The notes below the pieces were generated by a model, which was not told the origin of the DNA, did not search any database, and saw only the letters and a list, made by a program, of their open reading frames with translations. Made by a program: the position numbers and the translations under genes. From positions 1-44,550 of the forward strand of contig JAZRXL010000062.1 of NCBI GenBank assembly GCA_045600225.1: a stretch of 44,550 nucleotides of DNA. The letters are read 5' to 3'. The stretch comes from UBA1181 sp045600225 (GTDB lineage Bacteria; Bacteroidota; Bacteroidia; Bacteroidales; Paludibacteraceae). This document shows, piece by piece, positions 25,188 through 33,684 of this stretch (position 1 is the stretch's first letter; the number at the start of each line of letters is the position of its first letter).

Positions 25188-27035
25188 ATGAAAAGACTAA
25201 TACCACTACTACTTTTTGCATCCTTTGGATATGTAAATTCTTACGCTCAAAATGTAACTATCGACATCGACACCGAGAGCGACAACATCGAAATCTCACC
25301 CTATACGTATGGTCGAAATGGTACGCCAAAGGATACAGAAATCCAACTAATCAAAGAAGCTGGCATCAAATTTGAAAGAATGAACGACGGCAACAACTGC
25401 ACCAAATACAATTGGAGAAAGAAGATCACCTGCCACCCCGACTGGTACAACAATGTATACGACTGCGATTGGGACTCTCGCGCAATCAACTTCCAACAAG
25501 AGTTTCCCTATGCAAAAGGCATGTTCGCTTTTCAACTGATTGGCAAGGCCGCCGCCAACAAAGACCATAATTTCAACGACTGGGAATACAACAAATCTAA
25601 AGGTTGGTCTGGTACTACTAAAAAAATGTGTGGAGGTGGACTCTTTGACAATGCAGGAAATGTCATTCAATTAGGAGATACAAGTTTGTTCCTACAAGAC
25701 TGGCCTGCCGACTCAACAGTTGGCATCTACAAACACTGGGAAGAGGACCTAAACTTAGACATGAATCAGTTCGAGTATTGGAACATGGACAACGAAATGG
25801 AAATATGGGGAGGAACCCACAGCGATGTTATGCCTGCTACATACACGGACAATACTTACGAAGAGATTATGCAAAAGTATTTTGCCGTGGCCAAAGCCAT
25901 CCGGAAAATCAATCCTAACGTGAAACTCTGTGGACCGGCCGCAGCTTCCGAGTGGACTTGGTTTAATGGATGCGGGAACACTCAACCTAAGGTCAACGGA
26001 AAAACATACTGTTGGTTGGAATATTTCATTATGCGTTGTGCACAAGAAGAGAAGGCTACCGGAGTAAGAATGATTGACGTACTCGACCTTCACAACTACC
26101 CGGAAGTGAAAACCGATTATGACATGCTTCAAACACATAGGATGTTCTACGACAGAGACTTCATATACGCTGGCGCCAACGGAGTGAAAAGAATAAACGG
26201 TTCTTGGAACGAAAACATCAAAAGCGAATATATTTTCGAGCGTTGCAAAGAGTGGATCATCCAATATTTCGGAAGCGACAACGGAATTAAATTTGGAGTG
26301 GGCGAATACAACATTAAAAATACAGCTTCTCAAATGGTCCAAGCTCTCGCTTATGCATCTTGCATCGGAGAGGGATCTCGTCACGGAATGGAATACTTTA
26401 CACCTTGGACATGGTACAATAGCATGTGGGAGGTTGTTCACCTATTCAGTACAAATGCAAAGAAAATCAATGTGGGCGCCATCTCTTCTAACGAAAGTAT
26501 GGTTTCCGCCTACTCTTCAAAGAATATAACTGGAGATTCAATCAACATTATCTTTGTAAACAGGGATACGGAAGCCAAAAATGTAACAACAAGAATCATC
26601 AACTCGACCATTGATGATGGCACCTTTGATGTTCTTACGCTACAGAATCTTCCCGAAACACAAACCTTCCAATCTCATACTGACAATGCTCTGAAATCTT
26701 CAACCGTAAAACTTGTAAACAACTCTCTAGAGATGGCTCTTCCTCCATACTCTATCACTTCCGTCACGCTACACGGAGGAACCGTAGGTAGCGAGGAGGC
26801 TACGGAAGCGAAATCGGCCATCTACCCTAATCCGGCAAGCACAAATGTGTATGTAGCAAGTAAATACACCATCGAGAAGATTGAGTTGATTAATTCGTTG
26901 GGAATAACTTGCAGAACAGTCGAATGTAATTCAAGCAGAGCAAACATACCTGTTTCCGACCTCAATCCAGGTGTCTACGTAATGCGCATCTCATCTAACG
27001 CAGGAGCAGAGACTTCTCTCATTTCGATCAAGTAG
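25188..27035 (+). CDS. Secreted GH44 endoglucanase-like enzyme with T9SS tail
   Basis: A 615-residue secreted glycoside hydrolase of family 44, whose members cut beta-1,4-glucans such as cellulose and xyloglucan. Signal peptide MKRLIPLLLFASFGYVNSYA is followed by the catalytic domain. The acid/base Glu203 lies in EYWNMDNEMEIW and the likely nucleophile Glu373 in FGVGEYNIKN, spaced as in characterised GH44 enzymes. A beta-sandwich follows (about 440-530). The last 75 residues, from SAIYPNPASTNVYVASK to GVYVMRISS, are a type A T9SS sorting domain. Another ATG at 25161 would add nine residues before the signal peptide. The 250 bases upstream of 25161 show no clear promoter. Confidence 0.88.
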   Translation: MKRLIPLLLFASFGYVNSYAQNVTIDIDTESDNIEISPYTYGRNGTPKDTEIQLIKEAGIKFERMNDGNNCTKYNWRKKITCHPDWYNNVYDCDWDSRAINFQQEFPYAKGMFAFQLIGKAAANKDHNFNDWEYNKSKGWSGTTKKMCGGGLFDNAGNVIQLGDTSLFLQDWPADSTVGIYKHWEEDLNLDMNQFEYWNMDNEMEIWGGTHSDVMPATYTDNTYEEIMQKYFAVAKAIRKINPNVKLCGPAAASEWTWFNGCGNTQPKVNGKTYCWLEYFIMRCAQEEKATGVRMIDVLDLHNYPEVKTDYDMLQTHRMFYDRDFIYAGANGVKRINGSWNENIKSEYIFERCKEWIIQYFGSDNGIKFGVGEYNIKNTASQMVQALAYASCIGEGSRHGMEYFTPWTWYNSMWEVVHLFSTNAKKINVGAISSNESMVSAYSSKNITGDSINIIFVNRDTEAKNVTTRIINSTIDDGTFDVLTLQNLPETQTFQSHTDNALKSSTVKLVNNSLEMALPPYSITSVTLHGGTVGSEEATEAKSAIYPNPASTNVYVASKYTIEKIELINSLGITCRTVECNSSRANIPVSDLNPGVYVMRISSNAGAETSLISIK

Positions 27036-27056
27036 TCAACAAAAAAGACAAAAACG

Positions 27057-27095
27057 AAAAGAGGACTTGAAATTAAATTCAAATCCTCTTTTTTT
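27057..27095. terminator. Bidirectional terminator between GH44 gene and tyrA
   Basis: Stem AAAAGAGGA-C-TTGAA / TTCAA-A-TCCTCTTTT with one mismatch, A-run on one side and T-run on the other. It can end transcripts from both convergent genes. Confidence 0.85.
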
Positions 27096-27112
27096 ATGAC
27101 AAACAAATCTAA

Positions 27113-27955
27113 TTATCTTAAAAATCTCTTTATTCGATTTGCCTCATCGATAAGTTGACGAAGAGCGGCTTCATCACCCTGCTCCATCGCAGTTTTGAAC
27201 TGTTGCAGCTTATCCATATAGGCATCCATAACAGAAAGCACATTCTCTTTATTCTGCATAAAGATAGGAACCCACATATCCGCATTACTCTTAGAAAGAC
27301 GTGCTGTAGAGGCAAATCCACCCGAAGCTAAATCGAAGATATTCTTTTCATTCTTCTCCTTTTCCAAGACCGTCAACGCCAAAGCGAAAGAGATAACGTG
27401 TGAAAGGTGTGAGATATACGCCACATGCACATCATGATGAGCAGCACGCATATAGATGATTCTCATATTCAACGAGTCGTACATACTACGAACCAACTCC
27501 ACTGCCCTATTATCCGAATCTTCTGCATTACAGATGATGCCTGCACGGCCAGCGAACAAATTAGGGATTGCAGCCCACGGACCATTAAACTCAGTACCAG
27601 CCATTGGATGAGATGCCACATAGTTCTTTCTTTTTGGATGATAGTGAACTGAATCGTTCAACTTCTCTTTTGTAGAACAAACATCCACCACATATTGGTT
27701 GTCTGATATCTTATCCAAGATCTCAGGCAATAGGCGGATAGCAGCACTCACAGGCACGGAAAGAATAATCAAATCACACTTTTTTATCATCTCATCAAGC
27801 GGAAGGATTTCATCCACCAACCCGATGCGTTGAGCAGTCTGTGCATTCAACTCATTTCTATCACAACCAATGAAATGATCTGCAAATTTATTTTTTCGCA
27901 AATCGATGGCCATAGAACCACCGATTAGACCTAATCCTATAACACCTAATGTCAT
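27113..27955 (-). CDS. tyrA: Prephenate dehydrogenase
   Basis: A 280-residue NAD(P)-dependent enzyme that oxidatively decarboxylates prephenate to 4-hydroxyphenylpyruvate in tyrosine synthesis. The Rossmann motif GVIGLGLIGGS lies at the N-terminus; SVPVSA, the substrate-site HPMAGTEFNGP and the conserved AYISHLSHVISFALA follow. There is no chorismate mutase or ACT domain. It lies 42 bases after the Crp/Fnr regulator gene in the same direction and may be read from that promoter. Confidence 0.92.
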   Translation of the reverse strand: MTLGVIGLGLIGGSMAIDLRKNKFADHFIGCDRNELNAQTAQRIGLVDEILPLDEMIKKCDLIILSVPVSAAIRLLPEILDKISDNQYVVDVCSTKEKLNDSVHYHPKRKNYVASHPMAGTEFNGPWAAIPNLFAGRAGIICNAEDSDNRAVELVRSMYDSLNMRIIYMRAAHHDVHVAYISHLSHVISFALALTVLEKEKNEKNIFDLASGGFASTARLSKSNADMWVPIFMQNKENVLSVMDAYMDKLQQFKTAMEQGDEAALRQLIDEANRIKRFLR

Positions 27956-27997
27956 TTTTACTACTGTAAAAAAAATGTGATACTTAGTTTATTTCGA

Positions 27998-28696
27998 CTA
28001 TCCGTTTCTACTTAGGAACGAAAGATAATCCTCATCAACGATCTTAATACTTCTACCGTCAATAGAAATAATATTCTCGTGTGCCATCCAAGACAATGTT
28101 CTAATTGCATTAGACGTTGTCATATTTGAAAGATTGGCGATATCCTCTCTCGACAAAGAGACATTCAACGAACCATCTTCTTCCAATCCAAAGTTGTCTC
28201 GCAAGAACAGCAAAGACTCAGCCAAACGACCTCTCACATGCTTCTGAGTCAACGAAACAGCTCTTTTATCTGCGATACCAAGGTCTACTGACAACTTATG
28301 AATAAAGTACCAAGACAACTCGCTATTTTGGCCCAACAAAACCTTAATAACATTTCTTGGAATCATATAGATAACCGCAGGCTCGAAGGCACAAGCATTT
28401 GTTACAAAATTTTCCATAGCGAACATTGCACGATAGGCCAACATTTCGCCAGGCTTCACAACTCTAACGATTTGGCTTCTTCCTCCAACACCAGTACGGA
28501 AAATCTTTAATTTTCCTTCTGCAACACAAAGTACATGCGTAGGCTCCTCACCTTCGCAATAAACCATCTCGTTTTTCTTGAATTTTCTAATCATACAGTT
28601 TCGATTAAGATATTCCAACTGTTCTGGAGTTAATACACTCCAAACTTCAGAGAAATTCTCTATCCCTACATAATCAGAATCAATGCTTTTAACCAT
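27998..28696 (-). CDS. Crp/Fnr family transcriptional regulator
   Basis: A 232-residue regulator. Residues about 30-150 form a cyclic-nucleotide-binding-type beta-roll (MVYCEGEEPTHVLCVAEGKLK, RVVKPGEMLAYRAMF). The C-terminal winged helix includes SLSREDIANLSNMTTSNAIR, the recognition helix. No cysteine cluster of the Fnr type is seen at the N-terminus, so oxygen sensing by an iron-sulfur cluster is unlikely. The gene is preceded by a TAnnTTTG element and followed closely by tyrA. Confidence 0.9.
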   Translation of the reverse strand: MVKSIDSDYVGIENFSEVWSVLTPEQLEYLNRNCMIRKFKKNEMVYCEGEEPTHVLCVAEGKLKIFRTGVGGRSQIVRVVKPGEMLAYRAMFAMENFVTNACAFEPAVIYMIPRNVIKVLLGQNSELSWYFIHKLSVDLGIADKRAVSLTQKHVRGRLAESLLFLRDNFGLEEDGSLNVSLSREDIANLSNMTTSNAIRTLSWMAHENIISIDGRSIKIVDEDYLSFLSRNG

Positions 28697-28721
28697 ATTG
28701 AAAAAGTTGTAAAAATGTATG

Positions 28722-28729
28722 CAAAGGTA
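28722..28729 (-). promoter_or_regulatory. -7 promoter element of the Crp/Fnr gene
   Basis: Reads TACCTTTG on the minus strand, 26 bases before the start codon. A TTG about 16-18 bases further upstream may act as the -33 element. Confidence 0.55.
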
Positions 28730-28793
28730 ATAAAATAATGTTAAACAACACTATTTTAGCATCTAAAAAGTTGAAACAGAAAATTTTTAGCAC

Positions 28794-28822
28794 AAAAAAG
28801 GAGGATTCTGTTCGAACCCTCC
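28794..28822 (-). terminator. Terminator of the DUF4197 gene
   Basis: On the minus strand a 9-bp stem GGAGGGTTC / GAATCCTCC (one G-U pair) with a five-base loop is followed by TTTTTT. Confidence 0.85.
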
Positions 28823-28849
28823 CCTTCGTTATCTCACAAAATAATTCTC

Positions 28850-29707
28850 TTATTTGTTATCCAAGCGACCGAACACTTTTTGTAAAAGTTCTGAAGTACG
28901 CTCTGCCGCATTGGAACGGATACCTGCCTCTTTATCTGCTACCTTTAAGAACAAACCATCCAAAGCCTTTCCTGTCACATACTCACCCAAATTGGTGTTT
29001 ACGGTTTGGATTGATGCTATCTTATCGTATAGGTCACTCTTTCCCGCCTTGTTCAAACCAAGTTGCAATGCAATCATTGCCGCCTTTCCTATAGAAGAGT
29101 TCTTATACTCTGCCACCTTGTTATATTTGTCTGAAAATGCAGACCAAGCAGTATTCAAAGTGTAACCGCTTACCGACACTTTATCAAACGTGTTTGTAAC
29201 CACACTACCAAATGTTGTTGTCAAACCATCGTATGTTTTCTCGTGCAAGTAGTCTGTTGCAGCGTGTTCAGAACCAAAAAGGATTTGCTCCCCATCTGCA
29301 ATAGTCATACCCGTAATGGCATCCGCAAAAATCTGAGCAGACTCAGGAGCAGCCTTCTCTGCCGCCTCATTCATCAACGAAACCAAGATATCCTCATCAA
29401 AAACCTCAGCACCCACAGCCGTCAAGAAATCCTTTCCTGCATCTGTTTTTGCCAAATCGAAAACAACCTGAGCCTCTTCTGGCAAACCAATCTTAACTGC
29501 AGCATCGTTTAAATATCCACCCTTAGAACCCAAGTTTGTGGCTGCCGTCTGAGCGCCAATCGACAGAGCCTCTTTCAACGCTGTTACTGTATCTCCCGAA
29601 GAAAGCACTGACGACAATGTCTCTTCATCACATGATGTCAAAAAAGGAACTGCCAATAGCATAGACGCATACAATGCGATTTTCTTAACTGATGATCTTA
29701 ATTTCAT
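28850..29707 (-). CDS. DUF4197 family lipoprotein
   Basis: A 285-residue protein with a lipoprotein signal (SMLLAVPFLTSC, Cys26). The mature part matches the DUF4197 family: ALKEALSIGAQTAATNLGSK, GYLNDAAVKIGLPEEAQ, AITGMTIADGEQILFG and ATDYLHEKTYDGL. The family is of unknown function and is exported. A good promoter and terminator frame it, so it is monocistronic. Confidence 0.9.
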   Translation of the reverse strand: MKLRSSVKKIALYASMLLAVPFLTSCDEETLSSVLSSGDTVTALKEALSIGAQTAATNLGSKGGYLNDAAVKIGLPEEAQVVFDLAKTDAGKDFLTAVGAEVFDEDILVSLMNEAAEKAAPESAQIFADAITGMTIADGEQILFGSEHAATDYLHEKTYDGLTTTFGSVVTNTFDKVSVSGYTLNTAWSAFSDKYNKVAEYKNSSIGKAAMIALQLGLNKAGKSDLYDKIASIQTVNTNLGEYVTGKALDGLFLKVADKEAGIRSNAAERTSELLQKVFGRLDNK

Positions 29708-29744
29708 ATTCGTTCAATTTATAATAAACAATTCATTAATAATA

Positions 29745-29776
29745 CAAAAATACCGAAATCAAATCTTTTAGGCAAA
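29745..29776 (-). promoter_or_regulatory. Promoter of the DUF4197 gene
   Basis: On the minus strand TTTG (29776-29773) and TATTTTTG (29752-29745) are 20 bases apart, a full match to the Bacteroidota -33/-7 signature. Confidence 0.75.
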
Positions 29777-29820
29777 AAATTACAAATAAAAAAGCTAAGC
29801 TATCTATCAATTTATTGCAC

Positions 29821-29850
29821 AAAAAAGGAGTCAAACCAAATTGACTCCTT
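29821..29850 (-). terminator. Terminator of the 6S-like RNA
   Basis: A 10-bp perfect stem (AAGGAGTCAA / TTGACTCCTT) with a six-base loop, followed on the minus strand by TTTTTT. Confidence 0.85.
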
Positions 29851-30079
29851 CTGTAAGATGTCGCACCGCGATTAAGTTAAACTCCCTGTAATATGATTTA
29901 GATGTTTATCAGCCTTTGTAATCCGCCCGTGCTACAAAGAGCAACCCGAAGGTCACGGCCCGCCATTGACTGACAGATTCCATCTTTGATTGTTTTTTTT
30001 CTTGTTAAGTTTAACAATCTTCAAGGAACGATGCGACAATAAGTTAAATATCTCGTTGAAATAAATTTCTTTCTTTTCG
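29821..30079 (-). ncRNA. Rod-shaped ncRNA, 6S RNA candidate
   Basis: There is no protein frame here, but a complete transcription unit is visible on the minus strand: a full promoter at 30086-30117, a folded core, and an intrinsic terminator at 29821-29850. The ends of the core pair over 10 bp (30038-30029 with 29868-29859). Further in, GATTGTTAAACT pairs with AGTTTAAC and AATC, AAGATG with CATCT, GTCAGTC with GGCTGAT, and GCCGTG with CACGG around a hairpin ACC-TTCG-GGT. Unpaired regions of about 15-22 bases face each other in the middle. A long rod of about 190 bases with a central bubble is the layout of 6S RNA, which traps RNA polymerase in stationary phase. The identity is inferred from shape. 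Confidence 0.6.
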
Positions 30080-30085
30080 ATAGGT

Positions 30086-30117
30086 CAAAAATAGACGTTA
30101 TTTTTTAGATACACAAA
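30086..30117 (-). promoter_or_regulatory. Promoter of the 6S-like RNA
   Basis: On the minus strand TTTG (30117-30114), a 20-base spacer, and TATTTTTG (30093-30086). It points away from the rsmI-like gene and has no protein frame downstream, so it supports the ncRNA. Confidence 0.7.
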
Positions 30118-30197
30118 TCGAAAACCTATTTGTTTTTTTGTTTTTTTTACCTATATTGCAAAGGTTTTAGGCCCTTTTTAATGAATAGATTAAAATT

Positions 30198-30902
30198 ATG
30201 TCTGCAAAATTATATTTGATCCCTAACACGTTGGGAGAATGCGAGATAAGTCGTGTATTACCCGCATTCGATGTTGAAATCATCCGCAGTGTAAAACATT
30301 TTATTGTAGAAGATATTCGTACCACTCGTCGCTTTTTAAAGAAAGTGGACTCTTCGATCAACATCGATGAACTTCAATTTTTCACACTAAACAAGCATAC
30401 TTCAGCAGAAGAGATATCTTCATACCTCTTGCCTTTGAAGGAGGGACACGACATGGGAATCATCTCGGAAGCGGGTTGTCCTGCCATCGCAGACCCAGGT
30501 GCCGAAATCGTACGTATCGCACAAGAGAAGAACTATGATGTGGTTCCTTTAGTGGGACCATCCTCTATCCTATTGGGATTGATGGCATCTGGGTTCAACG
30601 GACAAAGCTTCGCTTTCGTAGGCTACCTTCCCATCAAAGATAACGAACGTACACTTCGCATAAAACAGTTGGAAAAACGAGCTCACACAGAGCATCAATC
30701 TCAGATATTCATCGAGACTCCTTACCGCAACCATAAGATGTTCGACGAGATTGTCTCTATCTGCCAACCCAACACTAAGCTTTGCATTGCGTGCGACATC
30801 ACATTAGAGAGCGAATACATCAAAACAAAAACCATTGCAGAGTGGAAAAAGACAAAGCTACCCGACCTCAACAAAAGACCAAGTATTTTTATACTATACT
30901 AA
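30198..30902 (+). CDS. SAM-dependent methyltransferase, RsmI/tetrapyrrole-methylase fold
   Basis: A 234-residue protein of the family that includes RsmI, which 2'-O-methylates C1402 of 16S rRNA. It starts KLYLIPNTLGE, and has VEDIRTTRRFLKK, the SAM-site loop ISEAGCPAIADPGAEIV, and VPLVGPSSILLGLMASGFNG. It is shorter than E. coli RsmI and belongs to the Bacteroidota-type branch, so the exact substrate is not certain. It is single, ending at a terminator shared with thiC. Confidence 0.87.
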   Translation: MSAKLYLIPNTLGECEISRVLPAFDVEIIRSVKHFIVEDIRTTRRFLKKVDSSINIDELQFFTLNKHTSAEEISSYLLPLKEGHDMGIISEAGCPAIADPGAEIVRIAQEKNYDVVPLVGPSSILLGLMASGFNGQSFAFVGYLPIKDNERTLRIKQLEKRAHTEHQSQIFIETPYRNHKMFDEIVSICQPNTKLCIACDITLESEYIKTKTIAEWKKTKLPDLNKRPSIFILY

Positions 30903-30926
30903 ACTAAAAGCGCAACTAACATTCAT

Positions 30927-30966
30927 AAAAAAAACCTTGCCGATTGATACCGACAAGGATTTTTCT
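30927..30966. terminator. Bidirectional terminator between rsmI-like gene and thiC
   Basis: Stem CCTTG-C-CG / CG-A-CAAGG with one mismatch, preceded by an A-run and followed by a T-run. Confidence 0.8.
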
Positions 30967-30986
30967 TTTATAGGTTCTTCTTTAAT

Positions 30987-32567
30987 TTATAGCTTACGAA
31001 GATCGTGTGTCAATTTAGCAGCACAGAAGTTTGGTCCACACATTGTACAATACTCTCCGTCCGTGTGACCAGCCTCTTCGAAGTATTGAAGTGCTCTTTC
31101 TGGATCCAAAGACAAGTGGAACTGGTCTCTCCAACGGAACTCAAAACGAGCTTTCGACAATGCGTTGTCTCGTATGCAAGCGCCAGGGTGACCCTTTGCA
31201 AGGTCTGCCGCATGGGCTGCAATCTTATATGTAATCACACCATTACGGACATCCTCTCTATTAGGCAAAGCCAAGTGCTCTTTTGGAGTCACATAACACA
31301 ACATCGCAGTTCCCAACCAAGCGATTTGAGCACCTCCGATAGCGGATGTGATATGGTCGTAACCTGGCGCAATATCAGTTACAATAGGACCAAGCGTATA
31401 AAATGGAGCCTCGTGGCATTTATCCAACTGGCGTTCCATATTCTCGCGAATCTTATGCATAGGCACATGTCCAGGACCTTCGATAAAGGCTTGCACATTC
31501 TTTGCCCAAGCACGGGTAACCAACTCTCCCAATGTGTCAAGTTCGGCAAATTGAGCAGCATCATTAGCATCTGCCGTACAGCCAGGTCTTAATCCATCAC
31601 CCAACGACAATGCCACATCGTATTTAGCAACAATATCGCAGATCTCATCAAAGTGATCGTATAGGAATGACTCTTGGTTCTTCACCAAGCACCACTTGCT
31701 CATAATCGATCCTCCACGGCTAACTATACCGCAAAGACGAGAATCTGCCAAACGCACATTCTTCAAACGGATACCAGCATGGATAGTAAAGTAGTCTACA
31801 CCCTGCTCACATTGCTCTATCAATGTATCGCGATAAATCTCCCAAGTCAAATCCTCTACCTTACCATCAACCTTCTCCAAAGCTTGATAGATAGGCACAG
31901 TACCCACTGGCACCGGACAGTTACGAACAATCCACTCTCTTGTTTCGTGGATATTATTTCCTGTAGAAAGATCCATCAAGGTATCACCACCCCATTTGCA
32001 AGACCACATAGCCTTATCCACCTCCTCTTCGATAGAAGAAGTAGTGGCAGAGTTACCAATATTGGTATTGATTTTCACCATAAAGTTTCTTCCTATGATC
32101 ATAGGCTCCGACTCTGGGTGATTGATATTAGCAGGCAATACTGCGCGACCACGAGCAATCTCGTCGCGTACAAACTCAGGAGTGATATGGCTTTTGATGC
32201 CCAACTCCTCGCAGTTCATATTCTCTCGGATAGCTACATACTCCATCTCGGGTGTGATAATACCCGCCTTTGCGTATGCCATCTGAGTGATACCCAACTC
32301 GCAAGCAGGTCTGTTTTCGATCCAAGACTGACGCATTCTAGGCAATCCCTTGTGGAAATCCACCTTGTAATCCGGATCAGAATAAGGTCCACTCGTATCA
32401 TAGATATAAACAGGAGCATTTTGTTCCGTATGAGGTATACCATTCTTATCCTTTGTCACTGTAGGTGTCAAATTAACCTTGGTCATACCAACCTGAATGA
32501 ACGGGAACATTTTCCCTTGCATGTATGCTTTTTCTCTTTTAGCATACGCTTTATTATCCTGAGGCAT
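30987..32567 (-). CDS. thiC: Phosphomethylpyrimidine synthase
   Basis: A 526-residue radical-SAM enzyme that turns aminoimidazole ribotide into the hydroxymethylpyrimidine part of thiamine. Family blocks are FPFIQVGMTKVNLTPTV, ENRPACELGITQMAYAKAG, PVPVGTVPIYQALEKV and the cluster motif CTMCGPNFC (CxxCx4C) near the C-terminus. Length is in the normal range. It stands alone, under a TPP riboswitch with its own terminator, and no other thi gene follows in the window. Confidence 0.97.
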   Translation of the reverse strand: MPQDNKAYAKREKAYMQGKMFPFIQVGMTKVNLTPTVTKDKNGIPHTEQNAPVYIYDTSGPYSDPDYKVDFHKGLPRMRQSWIENRPACELGITQMAYAKAGIITPEMEYVAIRENMNCEELGIKSHITPEFVRDEIARGRAVLPANINHPESEPMIIGRNFMVKINTNIGNSATTSSIEEEVDKAMWSCKWGGDTLMDLSTGNNIHETREWIVRNCPVPVGTVPIYQALEKVDGKVEDLTWEIYRDTLIEQCEQGVDYFTIHAGIRLKNVRLADSRLCGIVSRGGSIMSKWCLVKNQESFLYDHFDEICDIVAKYDVALSLGDGLRPGCTADANDAAQFAELDTLGELVTRAWAKNVQAFIEGPGHVPMHKIRENMERQLDKCHEAPFYTLGPIVTDIAPGYDHITSAIGGAQIAWLGTAMLCYVTPKEHLALPNREDVRNGVITYKIAAHAADLAKGHPGACIRDNALSKARFEFRWRDQFHLSLDPERALQYFEEAGHTDGEYCTMCGPNFCAAKLTHDLRKL

Positions 32568-32595
32568 ACTATCTTATTTTTTTATTACATACTAC

Positions 32596-32622
32596 CAAAA
32601 AGATCACAACAGAGAGTTGTGA
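32596..32622 (-). terminator. Riboswitch-controlled terminator before thiC
   Basis: On the minus strand TCACAAC-TCTCT-GTTGTGA is followed by TCTTTTT. Placed between the TPP aptamer and the thiC start, it suggests control by premature termination when TPP is bound. Confidence 0.75.
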
Positions 32623-32708
32623 AAACGCATCGAGTAGGTTCATCAACTAACGAACCACGAATGGGGATAAAGAAAACATCATTGATTGGATGGTCCGAAA
32701 CTGGACTT

Positions 32709-32784
32709 TCACTTCCTACGGCAGCATTATCTGCATCAGGTCAATGGGTATAATCTCAGCCGACATATATCAGCACCCCAATCG
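32709..32784 (-). promoter_or_regulatory. TPP riboswitch (THI element)
   Basis: On the minus strand the conserved aptamer blocks appear in order: GGGGTGC, GGCTGAGATTATACCC, GACCTGATGCAGATAATGC and GCCGTAGGAAG. These contain the pyrimidine-binding CTGAGA and the diphosphate-binding arm. It lies 142 bases before thiC and after a promoter at 32804-32835. Confidence 0.95.
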
Positions 32785-32803
32785 ATAAAATCGAATTGTA
32801 GCG

Positions 32804-32835
32804 CAAATATAGTGCATATATTCAGAATGACCAAT
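32804..32835 (-). promoter_or_regulatory. Promoter of the thiC leader
   Basis: On the minus strand TATATTTG (32811-32804) matches TAnnTTTG; 20 bases upstream is ATTG, a partial -33 match. It is correctly placed before the riboswitch. Confidence 0.65.
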
Positions 32836-32887
32836 TATTTTTTCATTTCTCACTTCTCCCAAACCACATAATATTGTTGCGTTCATA

Positions 32888-33085
32888 CTAATCATTTCTC
32901 TGATGTTCCTTAGAGTGCTCACCCAAACTGCAAACGGCAAGACATGTTATCGATAATGCCAACAGCCAAACGGAATCCTCTATCGACATCACATTCATTT
33001 TCAACATCGAAAGAACAGCGAGTCCCAATCCCAACGACACACATCTAAAAATCAGAAGCGGTGTATCCTTATCTAATTTTTTCAT
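32888..33085 (-). CDS. Small two-helix membrane protein, hypothetical
   Basis: A 65-residue frame: charged start MKKLDKDTPLL, two likely membrane segments (about 10-28 and 37-54), and a polar end SLGEHSKEHQRND. No family is recognised. Its ATG is 25 bases from the displaced mnmE tail at 33110, so before island insertion it would have followed mnmE directly. The hydrophobic pattern supports a real protein. Confidence 0.5.
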   Translation of the reverse strand: MKKLDKDTPLLIFRCVSLGLGLAVLSMLKMNVMSIEDSVWLLALSITCLAVCSLGEHSKEHQRND

Positions 33086-33109
33086 GACTTATCTTCACCT
33101 GTTTGTTAA

Positions 33110-33128
33110 CTATTTTCCAATACAGAAC
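33110..33128 (-). repeat. attR-like site: displaced original mnmE tail
   Basis: On the minus strand TTCTGTATTGGAAAATAG encodes FCIGK and a TAG stop, identical in protein to the end of intact MnmE. No upstream mnmE sequence accompanies it. Confidence 0.85.
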
Positions 33129-33158
33129 GCTAAAAAAAACGTTTGAATCTTGGCGTAA

Positions 33159-33500
33159 GTGACTGAAACTCAGCTAAGATTAATTTCAGTTATCAACCAG
33201 TGGTTCGCCTTTGGGTGACCACATGAGCACTTTACTCGGAAAACCACTTACAAATGTGCAACGTTTATTTGAAACAAACAAGAGTCTAAAATTTGCAGAG
33301 TGGTAATCTTCCATTCCAAATGGTTGATTTCATTTGTCAATGGTTGTTTATTGCAGAAGTACTCGAATATATGACTATAACACCATCGTCAGGTTTAAAC
33401 AAAACACTGATTTTTAGCCTTCAAAAAAAGATAATTTAGCCTAAAACATAGGGTTTACAACTCATGAGATTCGCATGTAAAAAAATTATGTTTCAGTCAC
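33159..33500. repeat. 342-bp segment bounded by 11-bp inverted repeats
   Basis: GTGACTGAAAC (33159-33169) and GTTTCAGTCAC (33490-33500) are perfect inverted repeats near the left end of the island. No gene lies between. A GGGTGACC motif also occurs at 33213. The segment could be a small non-coding insertion or a set of recombinase sites. Confidence 0.6.
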
Positions 33501-33676
33501 CTGTCCATACATGGATAAGACTCTGATTGATAGCTTTCCGTTCCCACCGATCCTCTTCTTTATATATGTTTGGTATGGTCAATGTATATTTAAAAAGGAA
33601 TTGACTATACAGACCAAATCTATCTGCACATTTCTGCACGCAGAAGTATGTAACACCTTGTTTGAATATCTTTCGC

Positions 33677-33684
33677 TACTTTTG
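33677..33684 (+). promoter_or_regulatory. Orphan -7-like element
   Basis: TACTTTTG matches TAnnTTTG and points right, with a TTG 16 bases upstream, but no plus-strand gene follows. Nearby, TGCACGCAGAAGT and TGCATGCAGAAGT form an imperfect direct repeat (33635 and 33683). It may be left from a lost gene. The rest of 33501-33919 shows nothing recognisable. Confidence 0.25.

Noticed and set aside
25755..26441. Minus-strand ORF of 228 codons inside the GH44 gene
   Set aside because: Shadow frame of a gene with catalytic motifs intact; no start signal or family features.
29860..30060. tmRNA, RNase P RNA or SRP RNA as the identity of the structured RNA
   Set aside because: No tRNA-like ends or tag frame, none of the conserved RNase P core, and no SRP tetraloop/GGAAG motif; length and rod shape fit 6S better.
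31674..32753. Long plus-strand ORF of 359 codons opposite thiC
   Set aside because: It is antisense to a highly conserved gene and its riboswitch, and the translation has no recognisable motif and an unusual composition.
33159..33500. Complete insertion sequence between the 11-bp inverted repeats
   Set aside because: No transposase frame lies between them and no target duplication was seen, so only the repeat itself is reported.
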